Assembly: GCF_014217805.1 (NCBI RefSeq)
Contig: NZ_CP055156.1
Location: forward strand, 1,866,585 to 1,930,584
Reading direction: 5' to 3'
Source: Adhaeribacter swui
GTDB lineage: Bacteria; Bacteroidota; Bacteroidia; Cytophagales; Hymenobacteraceae
Length of the DNA stretch: 64,000 nt
The translations under genes and the position numbers were made by a program. This document shows, one piece after another, positions 41,327-50,659 of the stretch (its first letter is position 1; each line of letters begins with the position of its first letter). Below the pieces are notes generated by a model, which did not search any database, was not told where the DNA came from, and saw only the letters and a program-made list of their open reading frames with translations.

Positions 41327-42499
41327 GTGAAAGATAAAGAAACCCAAGTAATCCGCACTTACCCGAAACGCAGCGAGTTCCGCGAGCATTCTACGCCGTT
41401 GTATCTTACGTCCAGTTTCACTTTTGAAACCGCGGAGCAAGGCCGGGCTTTGTTTGCCGACGAAGTAGAAGGCAACATTTATTCCCGGTTCTCTAACCCC
41501 AATACCAGCGAATTTATCGAGAAAGTGTGCGTGATGGAAGGCGCCGAAGATGGCTTTGCTTTTGCCACAGGTATGTCAGCGGTGTTTTCCGGTTTTGGCG
41601 CTTTGTTGCAATCCGGCGATCATATTCTGGCTTCGCGGTCGGTATTTGGTTCTACGCACCAGTTGTTAACCAAAGTATTACCCAAATGGGGCATTACCGC
41701 TACCTACGCCGATGCCGATCGCCCCGAAGAATGGGAGGCTTTGATTCAACCGAACACTAAGCTCATTTACATCGAAACGCCTTCTAATCCGCAGTTAGAG
41801 TTAATCGACCTGGAGTGGCTCGGGAATTTAAAAAAGAAGCATAATTTAATTTTAAGCGTCGATAACTGCTTTGCTACTCCTTACCTGCAAACGCCCATTT
41901 CATACGGGGCCGATTTGGTAATTCATTCAGCTACCAAGTTTATGGATGGCCAGGGCCGGGTTTTAGGTGGTATCATCGTGGGTCGGCAGGATTTAATCGA
42001 CGAAATCCGGTTTTTTGCGCGCCACACCGGGCCGGCCTTATCGCCGTTCAATGCCTGGGTTTTAAGCAAAAGCCTCGAAACCTTACCCGTGCGCATGGAC
42101 CGGCACTGCGATAATGCTTTAGCCTTAGCGCAACACCTGGATCAGCACGCGGAACTGGAAAGTGTTTTATATCCGTTTTTACCGTCGCACCCGCAGTACG
42201 AACTGGCCAAAAAACAAATGAAACAAGGCGGTGGCATTGTAACATTTGTGGTAAAAGGCGGTTACGCCCGCGCGCACAAATTTATGGATGCCTTAAAAAT
42301 AGCTTCTAAAACCGCTAACCTCGGCGATTCTCGCACTACCATTACGCACCCGGCTTCTACGACGCATTCTAAGCTAACCGATGCCGAACGGGAGGCCGTT
42401 GGTATATCCGCGGGTCTGATCCGGATTTCGGTAGGCCTGGAAAACGTCAATGATTTAATTGCCGATATCGACCAGGCTTTGGCTGCTACGCAAGCATGA
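41327..42499 (+). CDS. metZ: O-succinylhomoserine sulfhydrylase / trans-sulfuration PLP enzyme
   Basis: 390 aa from a GTG start. PLP-dependent fold-type I enzyme: TSSFTFETAEQGRALFA and YSRFSNPNTSEF (N-terminal), IETPSNPQLELIDL, SVDNCFATPYLQ and the cofactor Lys in HSATKFMDGQGRVLGG. It combines sulfide with O-succinyl- or O-acetylhomoserine to homocysteine, the natural next step after sulfite reduction. Cystathionine gamma-synthase or -lyase is possible by family, but the MetZ type is favoured by the neighbours. phzF follows with a 4-base ATGA overlap. Confidence 0.85.
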   Translation: MKDKETQVIRTYPKRSEFREHSTPLYLTSSFTFETAEQGRALFADEVEGNIYSRFSNPNTSEFIEKVCVMEGAEDGFAFATGMSAVFSGFGALLQSGDHILASRSVFGSTHQLLTKVLPKWGITATYADADRPEEWEALIQPNTKLIYIETPSNPQLELIDLEWLGNLKKKHNLILSVDNCFATPYLQTPISYGADLVIHSATKFMDGQGRVLGGIIVGRQDLIDEIRFFARHTGPALSPFNAWVLSKSLETLPVRMDRHCDNALALAQHLDQHAELESVLYPFLPSHPQYELAKKQMKQGGGIVTFVVKGGYARAHKFMDALKIASKTANLGDSRTTITHPASTTHSKLTDAEREAVGISAGLIRISVGLENVNDLIADIDQALAATQA

Positions 42500-43401
42500 A
42501 AAAAGCACTTTATTACCTGGTAGATGTTTTTACAGATAGCGCTTTTGGCGGCAATCAGTTAGCGGTATTTCCGAACGGAGAGGAAGTGCCGGAGCATCTC
42601 ATGCAGCAAATTGCGAAAGAGCTAAACCTTTCGGAAACTACGTTTGTGTTACCGCCAGTTAACCCGCAGAACGATATTAAACTGCGCATCTTCACGCCGG
42701 CTCAGGAACTGCCCATGGCCGGGCATCCTACTATTGGTACGGCCTACGTGTTGCTGCAACAAAAATTGCTTGCTGCGGAAGACCGTAACCAGTTAATTTT
42801 CGAAGAGGGTGTAGGGGATATAGCCGTAGCTTTTGAAAAATCTGGCGAAGTTCTGGGGCAGATTACCATGACGCAGCCTTTGCCAAAGTTCGGCCAAACC
42901 GTTACGGACATCCAAGTTCTGGCGGATTTGCTTTCGCTGAGCCCGGATGATATTTTGTCAGAGCCTGCCGCCCAGGTAGTATCATGCGGGGTACCTTACC
43001 TGTACGTACCTCTAAAGAACCTGGCCGCGGTAAAAAAAGCCCGTTTACGCAGCGATGTGTTAGAAAACCAACTAAGCCACGTTGGGAGCCAAAGTGTGTT
43101 CTTGTTTGCTATGGAAACCGAAGATCCGGCTAATACCGTGCATGGCCGCATGTTTGCCCCCGCATTTGGAATTGTTGAAGACCCAGCAACGGGTAGTGCC
43201 TGTGGCCCATTAGGCTGTTATTTAGTGCAACATAAGTTAGTACTGGAGCAACCCATTGCGCATATTATCTGCGAACAAGGTTATGAAATGGAACGACCAA
43301 GTTTGTTATACTTAACTATTGAGCAAGAAAATAATAGCATTACCCAAGTAAAAGTAGGTGGGACGAGCGTACTGGTAGGTGAGGGATACTTTTATTTGTA
43401 A
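42496..43401 (+). CDS. PhzF family isomerase/epimerase-like protein
   Basis: 301 aa. N-terminal VDVFTDSAFGGNQLAVF with the DAFGGNQ-like motif, LSETTFVLPP with the catalytic Glu, PAQELPMAGHPTIGTAYVL, and in the second half VEDPATGSACGPLGCYL. This is the double-hairpin PhzF fold (diaminopimelate-epimerase-like). The substrate is unknown; phenazine synthesis is not implied. The ATG overlaps the metZ stop (ATGA), so the two are translationally coupled. A terminator follows. Confidence 0.9.
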   Translation: MKKALYYLVDVFTDSAFGGNQLAVFPNGEEVPEHLMQQIAKELNLSETTFVLPPVNPQNDIKLRIFTPAQELPMAGHPTIGTAYVLLQQKLLAAEDRNQLIFEEGVGDIAVAFEKSGEVLGQITMTQPLPKFGQTVTDIQVLADLLSLSPDDILSEPAAQVVSCGVPYLYVPLKNLAAVKKARLRSDVLENQLSHVGSQSVFLFAMETEDPANTVHGRMFAPAFGIVEDPATGSACGPLGCYLVQHKLVLEQPIAHIICEQGYEMERPSLLYLTIEQENNSITQVKVGGTSVLVGEGYFYL

Positions 43402-43432
43402 ATTTTAAATTTTTATAATTTTAAAATTTTAT

Positions 43433-43466
43433 AAAAAAGGCAGCTAAGGAGTTAGTTGCCTTTTTT
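43433..43466. terminator. Terminator between convergent phzF and the DUF3365 gene
   Basis: AAAAAAGGCAGCTAA (43433-43447) pairs with TTAGTTGCCTTTTTT (to 43466) with a GGAG loop and one G-T pair. U tracts on both strands suit two convergent genes. Confidence 0.85.
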
Positions 43467-43497
43467 ATTTAAAGAGCTATTCTACTATAGTACCTAT

Positions 43498-44250
43498 TTA
43501 CTTCTTCACAGAATCCTGCTTGCCGAAGAGCGCTTGTGCGATGCGTGATCTTTTTCTTTTCTGCGTAAGGCTCTCCAGAATGCCTTTGCTTTTAAACCGT
43601 ACGTACCACATCCCGGCCCAATCCCCCGTTTGGTAACCAGCGTGCGTGGAAGCAAAATCTTTTGGTAATAATTTTTGCTCTTCCGGCGAAAGCGTTTTTC
43701 CGGGTTGGCCGTGGCATTGCAAGCACAAGGGGTTGGCCATAAAAATGGGTTTGGTATACAAAAGTTCGGTAGTGCCCACCCGGATTACCTGAGGTTTTAA
43801 AGGTTGTTTTTGCTTCTGAAAAGCTTGGTATTGTTGCAACTGCTCTTGTAGCAACAAACTGGCGGGGTCGGTAGCAGCATTTGGCCAGGTTTTGCCCGTA
43901 CGGCCCACCTGTGCCTGGTATTTTTTAGCCATTTGGTTTACTGCGGAGTCCTGCATCTTTTGGCGGTATTGCAGGGCTTGTTCAAAGTTACCTGAGTCGA
44001 GTTTATTTTTTAAAAATTGCAGCATTTGCTGGTCCGCCTTTCGCAAAATACTATCGCCTACCCGGTGGGTTTCCTGTATAATCATAGGGCCGGTAATGCG
44101 TTTAACCTGGTGGCGTTCTACTTCAGCGGCCATTTCTTTGCCGTTTGGTAGCTTCTTCGGCTCGCAACCACCAATAAGTATTAAACTGCCCAATTGTAAA
44201 AAGAACGATATTACAAGTAACAGTTTCCGGGGAAGAGAACAAATCAGCAT
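43498..44250 (-). CDS. DUF3365 (Tll0287-like) lipoprotein with a c-type heme motif
   Basis: I start at the ATG at 44250 (MLICSLPRKLLLVISFF), which opens a lipoprotein signal with Cys near residue 29 in LILIGGC, giving 250 aa; the longer frame adds 20 residues of unlikely type. The middle is a charged helical stretch (NKLDSGNFEQALQYRQKM). Near residue 175 is NPLCLQCHGQ, a CxxCH heme-binding site, then a segment resembling the Tll0287/DUF3365 sensor domain. It should be a periplasmic heme sensor or electron carrier. Confidence 0.82.
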   Translation of the reverse strand: MLICSLPRKLLLVISFFLQLGSLILIGGCEPKKLPNGKEMAAEVERHQVKRITGPMIIQETHRVGDSILRKADQQMLQFLKNKLDSGNFEQALQYRQKMQDSAVNQMAKKYQAQVGRTGKTWPNAATDPASLLLQEQLQQYQAFQKQKQPLKPQVIRVGTTELLYTKPIFMANPLCLQCHGQPGKTLSPEEQKLLPKDFASTHAGYQTGDWAGMWYVRFKSKGILESLTQKRKRSRIAQALFGKQDSVKK

Positions 44251-44338
44251 AAAAATGGGTTTTATAGAGGTAATACTTACCGGCTGATAAAAGCGTTTAA
44301 ATAAGAACAAATATCTGCGTTAGGTAAAAGATAAACAA

Positions 44339-44368
44339 CAAAAATAGCGTACTCGCTGTTCTGGGCAA
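44339..44368 (-). promoter_or_regulatory. Promoter candidate TTG-N19-TATTTTTG
   Basis: On the minus strand TTG (44368-44366) and TATTTTTG (44346-44339) are 19 nt apart. It would start about 80 nt before the DUF3365 ATG at 44250. Confidence 0.45.
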
Positions 44369-44439
44369 TTTACTTAAACCCATCACCATCAACCGGTAAA
44401 TTTTATTAACTTTGCGTTTTAATATAGATAGTTGCAGCC

Positions 44440-45510
44440 ATGTTAGATAAGTTAGAGGCCATTAAAGAGCGTTTTGACGAAGTAAATCTGCTTTTACAAC
44501 AGCCCGAAAGTATGAGCGATATGAAAAAGTACAAGTCGCTTAATAAAGAATACAAAGACCTCGAAAAAATTGTTATTGAATACAGAAAATACCAAAACCT
44601 GCTCGGCAATATCGAAAATGCCAAGCAAGTAATTGCTACCGAAAAAGACGAAGAATTCCGGGAAATGGCCAAGGAAGAGCTCGACGAGCTGTATCCGCAG
44701 GTAGACGAGATGGAAGCCTTAATTAAAGATTTGCTTATCCCGAAAGACCCGAACGACAGTAAAGATATTATCATTGAAATCCGGGCGGGTGCCGGGGGCG
44801 ACGAAGCATCTATTTTTGCCGGCGACTTGCACCGCATGTATTCCCGCTTTGCCGAAAAACAAGGCTGGCGCATGGAGTTAATCGATGCCCAGGAAGGTAC
44901 TTCGGGTGGTTACAAAGAGATTATCAGCAGCATTTCCGGCGAAGACGTGTACGGTAAAATGAAGTACGAGTCGGGCGTGCACCGCGTGCAACGCGTACCC
45001 GCTACTGAAACGCAAGGCCGTATTCATACGTCGGTGGCCAGCGTGGTGGTACTACCGGAAGTTGAAGAATTTGACATTGAGTTGGACATGAACGATATCC
45101 GGAAAGACTTGTTCTGTGCCTCCGGACCAGGTGGTCAGTCGGTAAACACTACCTACTCCGCAGTTCGTTTAACGCACTTACCTACCGGTATTATGGCACA
45201 GTGCCAGGACCAGAAATCGCAGTTGAAGAACTATGATAAAGCGTTAAAAGTATTGCGTTCCCGGATTTACGAAGTAGAGCTCGCCAAGAAAAATGAAGAA
45301 ATGGGAGCCCAGCGCAAAAGCATGGTAGGCGGCGGCGACCGTTCCGATAAAATCCGGACGTATAACTACCCGCAAGGCCGGGTAACGGATCACCGTATTG
45401 GTTATACCGTGTACAACCTGCCCAACGTAATGGACGGCCAGATTGACGACTTTATCGAAGAACTACGCATAGCCGAAAACGCCGAACGCTTGAAAGAAGG
45501 GGTAGCTTAA
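44440..45510 (+). CDS. prfA: Peptide chain release factor 1
   Basis: 356 aa. It reads UAA and UAG. The tripeptide PAT in [14 protein letters not shown] is the stop-codon reader of RF1 (SPF would mark RF2), and [13 protein letters not shown] holds the catalytic GGQ. The N-terminal helices and [16 protein letters not shown] are normal. No programmed frameshift (that is an RF2 trait). The octamer TAACTTTG at 44407-44414 fits a -7 box 25 nt before the ATG; no clear -33 partner. A 13-bp terminator follows. Confidence 0.97.
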   Translation: MLDKLEAIKERFDEVNLLLQQPESMSDMKKYKSLNKEYKDLEKIVIEYRKYQNLLGNIENAKQVIATEKDEEFREMAKEELDELYPQVDEMEALIKDLLIPKDPNDSKDIIIEIRAGAGGDEASIFAGDLHRMYSRFAEKQGWRMELIDAQEGTSGGYKEIISSISGEDVYGKMKYESGVHRVQRVPATETQGRIHTSVASVVVLPEVEEFDIELDMNDIRKDLFCASGPGGQSVNTTYSAVRLTHLPTGIMAQCQDQKSQLKNYDKALKVLRSRIYEVELAKKNEEMGAQRKSMVGGGDRSDKIRTYNYPQGRVTDHRIGYTVYNLPNVMDGQIDDFIEELRIAENAERLKEGVA

Positions 45511-45544
45511 GGGTTGCAGGTTGCAAATTGATAAAAATTTAAAA

Positions 45545-45580
45545 ACGAAAGTAGCGGGCAGTAATGTCCGCTACTTTCGT
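45545..45580. terminator. Terminator of prfA
   Basis: ACGAAAGTAGCGG (45545-45557) is perfectly complementary to CCGCTACTTTCGT (45568-45580), with a 10-nt loop and TTTTA following, 34 nt after the stop. Confidence 0.85.
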
Positions 45581-45701
45581 TTTATAAAAGTAGTTAAACT
45601 TTAAAAATTTGCTCTTGGCGTGTACTTTTGCTTACCATAAGCTTATTTTATTCTGCAATTAACGTAACATAATTTGCTCTATAGGTTACTAGGATGAACG
45701 A

Positions 45702-45847
45702 TAAGCAGTAGCTAAGTGTAAAGATACCAGTTTGGCTCTAGAGGGCCTTCTAAGGTTCTGGTTCTGCGCAGCAGAATTCCGACGATAGGAGGAAAGGAAG
45801 CTTAGACCAGCCCGAAAGAGCCAAACGAGGCCTGCCGGCCATGAGGC
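45702..45847 (-). repeat. Dispersed repeat, copy C
   Basis: Plus strand begins AAGCAGTAGCTAA and ACCAGTTTGGCTCTAGAGGG, then after about 85 bases GGCCTGCCGGCCATGAGGC. It contains both halves of the family and so links copies A (4158-4290) and B (4510-4610). It fills most of the 471-base gap between prfA and the next gene (45511-45981); apart from this and the terminator I see nothing there. Confidence 0.6.
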
Positions 45848-45981
45848 AAACTCAGCCGTTTCAAATACGATAGAACCTGAGTCTGGAGGCTTGAAAAGGC
45901 TCCAAAAAACAAACAGCAGCAAATCGAATCCATTATCAAATAAGGAAAGTCATCAAAAATCCCAGGTTATTTAATACAGCA

Positions 45982-47463
45982 GTGTTATTTCAAAAAACAA
46001 TACAAACTTTTAAAACTAAAACATCCGGGAGATTACTGGTACTTTGCTTTTTCATCAGTTGGACATTATACAGCTTAACCGCTTGCGAACCCAAAGAAGA
46101 TATTATTACTACCGATCCGGCTGCGAAGCTGGAGTTTTCTACCGATTCTGTTAAGTTTGATACCGTTTTTGTCAATACCAGCAGCGCGAGCCGGGCTGTT
46201 TGGGTATATAACCGCCAGAACAAAGCCGTAAAAATTAGTGAAATAAAGCTTGCTCAAGGCAATAACGCTTATCAGTTAACCATTGATGGGCAGGAAACCA
46301 ATCACGCCAGCAATGTGCTGGTACGCGGCCGCGATAGCTTGTTGGTGTTAGTCAAAGCAAAAATACCAACAACTACCGATACCACAGCCTTTATTCTGAC
46401 AGATGCCATTACTTTTTTAACGAATGCTAATCGCCAGCAAATACCGGTAGTCAGTTACGGGCAAAATGCCTACTTCCATACCAAAGCCGAAATTACAACA
46501 AATGCTATTTGGAAAGCCGATAAGCCCCACGTAGTAAATAACTTTGTCCGGGTAAAAACGGGTGTAAAGCTAGCTATTGAAAAAGGCGCGAAAATTTATT
46601 TTGGCAAAGATGCCGCTTTATTTATTCACGGGAGTTTGCAGGTAAATGGTACCCACAACCAGCGGGTCGCTTTTAAAGGAATCCGGCGGGAGCTTTTTTA
46701 CGCCAGTGTTCCGGGGCAATGGCAGGGCATTAAGTTTGAAGCTACCAGCCAGAATAACAGCATTCACTTTGCCGATATTAAAAATGCAACCTATGGCCTG
46801 TGGGCCGCTAACCCAGACCGCGATGAAACAGATTATGATCTGGAAATAAACCAAACGGTTATTCAAAACATGTTCGAAACCGGTATCCGGAGCCACGGGG
46901 CCGATGTGCGGGCGATAAATTCGTTAATAACCAATTGCGGCCAAAGCGCTGTGTTGGGTTTAGGTGGCGGTAATTACCAGTTTATTTATTGCACGCTTGC
47001 CAATTACACGGTAGGCTTCCGGCCCGAAACGCTTACAATGCATTTCTCGGACCGGTTAAAAGAAGCCGATCAACCTAATCAAGATTACCGCGTTAAACTA
47101 CTCGTGCAAAATTCCATTATCTGGTCGGGTAAACGATCTAACTCCACCTTTCCGGATCAAATCCGGATTAACAATGAGGCGGGTACAACGCCCCAGTTAG
47201 AACTGCGGAATTCGGTACTGCAAACTGTTACTTTGGCGGAGCATCCCGCCTTTAATTGTTGTAGTAATTTATTAAACATCGACCCCAAATTTAAAGCACC
47301 CACAGGTAGGCTAGAGGTAGATACGCCGGATTTCCGGCTAGATACTTTATCGCCGGTTAGTAATAAGGCCATGGCGCTGCCCGAAATAACTAAAGACCTG
47401 GATAATATAAATCGCCACGCAACCACGCCCGATCCGGGCGCTTACGAACGTACAAAGGAATGA
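45982..47463 (+). CDS. Lipoprotein with parallel beta-helix, DUF1573/Ig-like N-terminus
   Basis: 493 aa from a GTG start. The signal ends SLTAC (lipid Cys near residue 35). Residues 50-165 look like an Ig/MSP-like domain (LEFSTDSVKFDTVFVNTSSA, split here as LEFSTDSVKF and TVFVNTSS). From residue 190 on, short strands with repeated N-G-x-x and I-x-x-A/S spacing form a right-handed beta-helix. It ends in a DPGAYERTKE-type segment seen in such repeats (choice-of-anchor type). No enzyme residues stand out. It is probably an outer-surface protein. yjbQ overlaps its stop by four bases. Confidence 0.8.
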   Translation: MLFQKTIQTFKTKTSGRLLVLCFFISWTLYSLTACEPKEDIITTDPAAKLEFSTDSVKFDTVFVNTSSASRAVWVYNRQNKAVKISEIKLAQGNNAYQLTIDGQETNHASNVLVRGRDSLLVLVKAKIPTTTDTTAFILTDAITFLTNANRQQIPVVSYGQNAYFHTKAEITTNAIWKADKPHVVNNFVRVKTGVKLAIEKGAKIYFGKDAALFIHGSLQVNGTHNQRVAFKGIRRELFYASVPGQWQGIKFEATSQNNSIHFADIKNATYGLWAANPDRDETDYDLEINQTVIQNMFETGIRSHGADVRAINSLITNCGQSAVLGLGGGNYQFIYCTLANYTVGFRPETLTMHFSDRLKEADQPNQDYRVKLLVQNSIIWSGKRSNSTFPDQIRINNEAGTTPQLELRNSVLQTVTLAEHPAFNCCSNLLNIDPKFKAPTGRLEVDTPDFRLDTLSPVSNKAMALPEITKDLDNINRHATTPDPGAYERTKE

Positions 47464-47882
47464 AATGGTATCAGAAAAGTATTCGCTTGCCCGCGCTTAA
47501 ACGCGGTTATCATTTAATTACGGATTTGCTCACCGCCGAATTACCCGAACTAGAAGGCATAAAAGTTGGTTTGGCGCACATATTTATTAAACATACTTCG
47601 GCCAGCTTAACCATTAACGAAAACGCTGATTTCACGGTACGGCAGGATTTTGAAAGCCATTTTAACAAGATGGTACCCGAAAATGCGCCGTATTACCGCC
47701 ACACCCTCGAAGGTCCCGACGATATGCCCGCGCACATCAAAGCTTCGTTGCTGGGTAGTTCCGTTTCGATACCCATTACCGATGGGGCGTTTAATTTAGG
47801 AACCTGGCAAGGCATTTACCTGGGTGAGCACCGCGACCACGCTACCCGTCGGTGGTTGGTAGTTACCCTGCAAGGCGAGTAA
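47460..47882 (+). CDS. YjbQ / secondary thiamine-phosphate synthase family
   Basis: 140 aa of the UPF0047 type: GLAHIFIKHTSASLTINENAD (as GLAHIFIKHTSASL), the DFESHFNKMVP segment, HTLEGPDDMPAHIKASLLG and the closing GTWQGIYLGEHRDH. Family members carry weak thiamine-phosphate synthase activity in E. coli, but the true job is unknown. It overlaps the lipoprotein stop (ATGA) so is cotranscribed. It is convergent with chrA. Confidence 0.93.
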   Translation: MKWYQKSIRLPALKRGYHLITDLLTAELPELEGIKVGLAHIFIKHTSASLTINENADFTVRQDFESHFNKMVPENAPYYRHTLEGPDDMPAHIKASLLGSSVSIPITDGAFNLGTWQGIYLGEHRDHATRRWLVVTLQGE

Positions 47883-47911
47883 AAATTTAAAATTTTAAAA
47901 ATTTTAAATTT

Positions 47912-49159
47912 TCAAAATAAAAGGCCGGTTAATAAACCCGTTAAGATAATGTAAGGTGGGGGGACTTCAGTCCAGAGCAGAAGGCAGAAGGTGCCCACTA
48001 CAATAGCAATGTTTGCCAGATTCGTGTCAATGGGATGGTACAGCAAAATGGCGGCTGCGGCTACCATGCCCGAACTCACGGCGTTAATTCCTTCCAGTGA
48101 AGCTTTAATTACCCGGTACTTGCGGAGTTCGCCCCAAAACCGGATTACAAAAAAGATCAGGAAAGTACCGGGTAAAAATATACCCACTGTACCGATAAAT
48201 GAACCTAATAGCTGCCCGCCAATGCCGTAATCGCGCATGGCTAAAGCCCCCAGGTACGAACAAAAGGCAAACACCGGCCCGGGTAAAGCCTGCACCATCG
48301 CAAAACCCGATAAAAATTCTTCGGAAGTTAAGTATTGCTTAAATTCTACAAATTGCGAGTACATTAACGGAATGAGTACTTGTCCGCCGCCAAAAATTAA
48401 ACTGCCATTCCGGTAAAAGTTTTCAAACAGCTTAAAACCGCGTAATTGGGTAGTGCCCCCTAGTACTGCTGCCGCTATAAATACCGCCGTGTATAAAATA
48501 AAATTGCTCCAGTTAATGCGTATTTTCTTATCCGGCTCAATGGGTTGTGCCTTATACCGCAAGGCCGTAATGGCGCCGCCAGCTATCAAAAGTATCGGGT
48601 AAACCCAAGGCATGTTAAAAAAATAAGAAATGTTAGCCGAAATCACCATCATGCCAATGCCGGTTTTGGTATTTACTACCTTGGAGCTAATGCGGTAAGC
48701 CGCAAACGATACAAAGCCCACCGCCATCGGTAATATAAACCGCGTAAATCGTAGCGAAATGTTATTAGCCTGCAAATACGACATGGTTAACCCCATCAAG
48801 GTCATGATAAGGGTAGCTGGCGCAATCCAGACGAGGAGGGTAAGATAAGCTAAATTAGGGCCACCCATGCGAAAGCCAATAGCTGTAATGGTTTGGGTAG
48901 ATGTTGGCCCGGGTAGAATCTGGCAAAGGGCATTTAACTCAATCAGCTCGGCTTCGGTAAGATAGCGGCGTTTTTCCACGAGAATTTTAAACATCATGGA
49001 AATGTGTGCCTGTGGCCCCCCGAAAGCAGTAAGCGCCAACCAAAGTACATCTTTCAGAAAAATGTAGTTTCTGGGGCTTAAAACTTTTTGACCTTTGGAC
49101 CACGGCTGAGAGTCCACTGGTTTAGGATCTTTTATTAGTCCATGGTCCACAGGCAACAA
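47912..49159 (-). CDS. chrA: Chromate transporter, ChrA (CHR) family
   Basis: 415 aa, two homologous halves with about 11 membrane segments. The CHR motif AFGGPQAHISMM (about 41-55) and QILPGPTSTQT appear in half one; FGGGQVLIPLM and AMVQALPGPVFAF in half two. It exports chromate or sulfate by the family's proton-coupled mechanism. There is no ATG near the start: TTG at 49159 (or GTG at 49150) must be used. The first 25 residues are encoded by DNA similar to the neighbouring low-complexity repeats. Confidence 0.9.
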   Translation of the reverse strand: MLPVDHGLIKDPKPVDSQPWSKGQKVLSPRNYIFLKDVLWLALTAFGGPQAHISMMFKILVEKRRYLTEAELIELNALCQILPGPTSTQTITAIGFRMGGPNLAYLTLLVWIAPATLIMTLMGLTMSYLQANNISLRFTRFILPMAVGFVSFAAYRISSKVVNTKTGIGMMVISANISYFFNMPWVYPILLIAGGAITALRYKAQPIEPDKKIRINWSNFILYTAVFIAAAVLGGTTQLRGFKLFENFYRNGSLIFGGGQVLIPLMYSQFVEFKQYLTSEEFLSGFAMVQALPGPVFAFCSYLGALAMRDYGIGGQLLGSFIGTVGIFLPGTFLIFFVIRFWGELRKYRVIKASLEGINAVSSGMVAAAAILLYHPIDTNLANIAIVVGTFCLLLWTEVPPPYIILTGLLTGLLF

Positions 49160-49164
49160 AATTA

Positions 49165-49391
49165 TAATTAGTTAATAGCTGATAGTCGATAGTCCACAGG
49201 CTATAGTCGATAGTCGACAGATCATAGTTCACGATTAAAAAACATTTTAGCTGGTAGAATAAACTGGGAAAAATAAATCAAGTGGTTTAAATAAACAGCG
49301 CTTTTACACATGCAACTAAATCTACCAACTATACGCTATAATCTGCCGACTAAGGACGACCAACTATCGACTATAGTCTGTGGTCTGTGGA
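49165..49391. repeat. Low-complexity TAGTCGATAGTC / GTGGACTAT repeats
   Basis: Imperfect copies of GATAGTCGATAGTCC, CTATAGTCGATAGTCGACAG and the inverse ACTATCGACTATAGTCTGTGG flank a 100-base centre. The two clusters are inverted relative to each other. They also extend into the chrA start (GTGGACCATGGAC, GTGGACTCTCAGC). Similar in style to the repeats at 41196-41316 but different in sequence. Confidence 0.6.
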
Positions 49392-50375
49392 CTATTTCTT
49401 CAATAAACCCAGTTCTATCAAACGTTCTGTTAAAAACTCACCGGCTGTAGTATCGGGGTAAGCTTTGGGGTTTTCGGCGTCGATGCAACCATCCAGGCAA
49501 GTAAGGTCCATTTCGGGGCGTGGGTGCATGAAAAACGGAATTGAATAGCGGGAGGTATGCATGAGTTCGCGCGGCGGATTGACTACCCGATGAATGGTAG
49601 ATTTTAATTTGTTATTGGTGTGCCGCGACAGCATATCGCCAACATTTACCACAATTTGCTCGGGCAAAGCCGTAATCGGAATCCATTTGCCGTCGCGCCG
49701 CAACACTTGTAACCCATCGGCGCTGGCACCCATTAATAAAGTAATTAAGTTAATATCGCCGTGTTCGGCGGCCCGTACGGCATCGGCCGGCACGCTGTCC
49801 GGATTTTCAATTGGGAAATAATGGATGGCCCGTAAAATGCTGTTGCCGTGGTGTACGCGGGCATCAAAGTAATCTTCGCTTAAGCCCAGGTACAATGCAA
49901 TGGCGCGCAGCATGTGGGTTCCGGCTTGTTCTAAGGCACGGTAAGCGACCAAAGTCATTTCTTTAAATTCCGGTACTTCGTCGGGCCAGATGTTAGCCGG
50001 ATAATTTTCGGCTTCTAATTCGGCGGCCGGTAAATCCTGGCCCACGTGGTAAAATTCTTTTAAATCGCCGGTGTTGCGGCCTTTGGCGTGTTCTTTCCCT
50101 TTGCCCACATAGCCACGCTGGCCTGCTAAAGTGGGGTTTTCGTATTTTTGTTTTACATCGTCGGGCAAGCTGAAAAACTTTTGCACCGCCGCGTATAATT
50201 GTTTCGAAAGCTCCTCGCTTAAGCCATGGTTACGGATAGCCACAAAGCCAATACTTTGAAATGCCTCCCCCAGGTCCTGTACAAATTGCTGTTTACGCTC
50301 CGGGCTACCGGAAGTAAAATCAGCTAAGTCTAACGACGGAATCTTATCAACTAATTTCTCGGTTATAGTATCCAT
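49392..50375 (-). CDS. 2-oxoglutarate/Fe(II)-dependent dioxygenase (isopenicillin N synthase-like)
   Basis: 327 aa. The N-terminal DIOX_N region (SIGFVAIRNHGLSEELSKQL) is followed by the jelly-roll core with HGDINLITLL (Fe ligands His and Asp), the distal His in STIHRVVNP and the 2OG-binding R-x-S in SRYSIPFF. Also LYLGLSEDYF. Members hydroxylate small molecules, for instance amino acids or gibberellin-like compounds; the substrate here is unknown. It is alone on its strand, and the gap before chrA is repetitive. Confidence 0.9.
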   Translation of the reverse strand: MDTITEKLVDKIPSLDLADFTSGSPERKQQFVQDLGEAFQSIGFVAIRNHGLSEELSKQLYAAVQKFFSLPDDVKQKYENPTLAGQRGYVGKGKEHAKGRNTGDLKEFYHVGQDLPAAELEAENYPANIWPDEVPEFKEMTLVAYRALEQAGTHMLRAIALYLGLSEDYFDARVHHGNSILRAIHYFPIENPDSVPADAVRAAEHGDINLITLLMGASADGLQVLRRDGKWIPITALPEQIVVNVGDMLSRHTNNKLKSTIHRVVNPPRELMHTSRYSIPFFMHPRPEMDLTCLDGCIDAENPKAYPDTTAGEFLTERLIELGLLKK

Positions 50376-50592
50376 ATTTTATAATCTGTAAAAGATAAAA
50401 ATTTAAAAAATTGGCCGAACTCATCTGGGTAAACTCTCCTGGTAATAGCCCGCCAACTGTTAGCAAAAATACGCAATAAAACTCTTTCGGTAAACGCTAT
50501 TGGTAAATCTACTTTACTAATGGCGGAAGTTTTTATTGCAGTGCCGTTGCCTGAATTTTAAAAAATCAGAACTTCTATTAGGCTTAAAAACA

Positions 50593-50640
50593 AAATAGCT
50601 TTTAGCAAGGATAGTTAGGTATCTTTACTAAAAGCTATTT
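50593..50640 (-). terminator. Terminator after the SOD gene
   Basis: AAATAGCTTTTAG (50593-50605) is perfectly complementary to CTAAAAGCTATTT (50628-50640). On the minus strand a U-rich stretch follows, 20 nt after the stop. Confidence 0.75.
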
Positions 50641-50659
50641 CTAAAATTTTTAAAAATAA

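Noticed and set aside
49165-49391. CRISPR or attachment site
   Set aside because: Short inverted degenerate words; no integrase or tRNA nearby.
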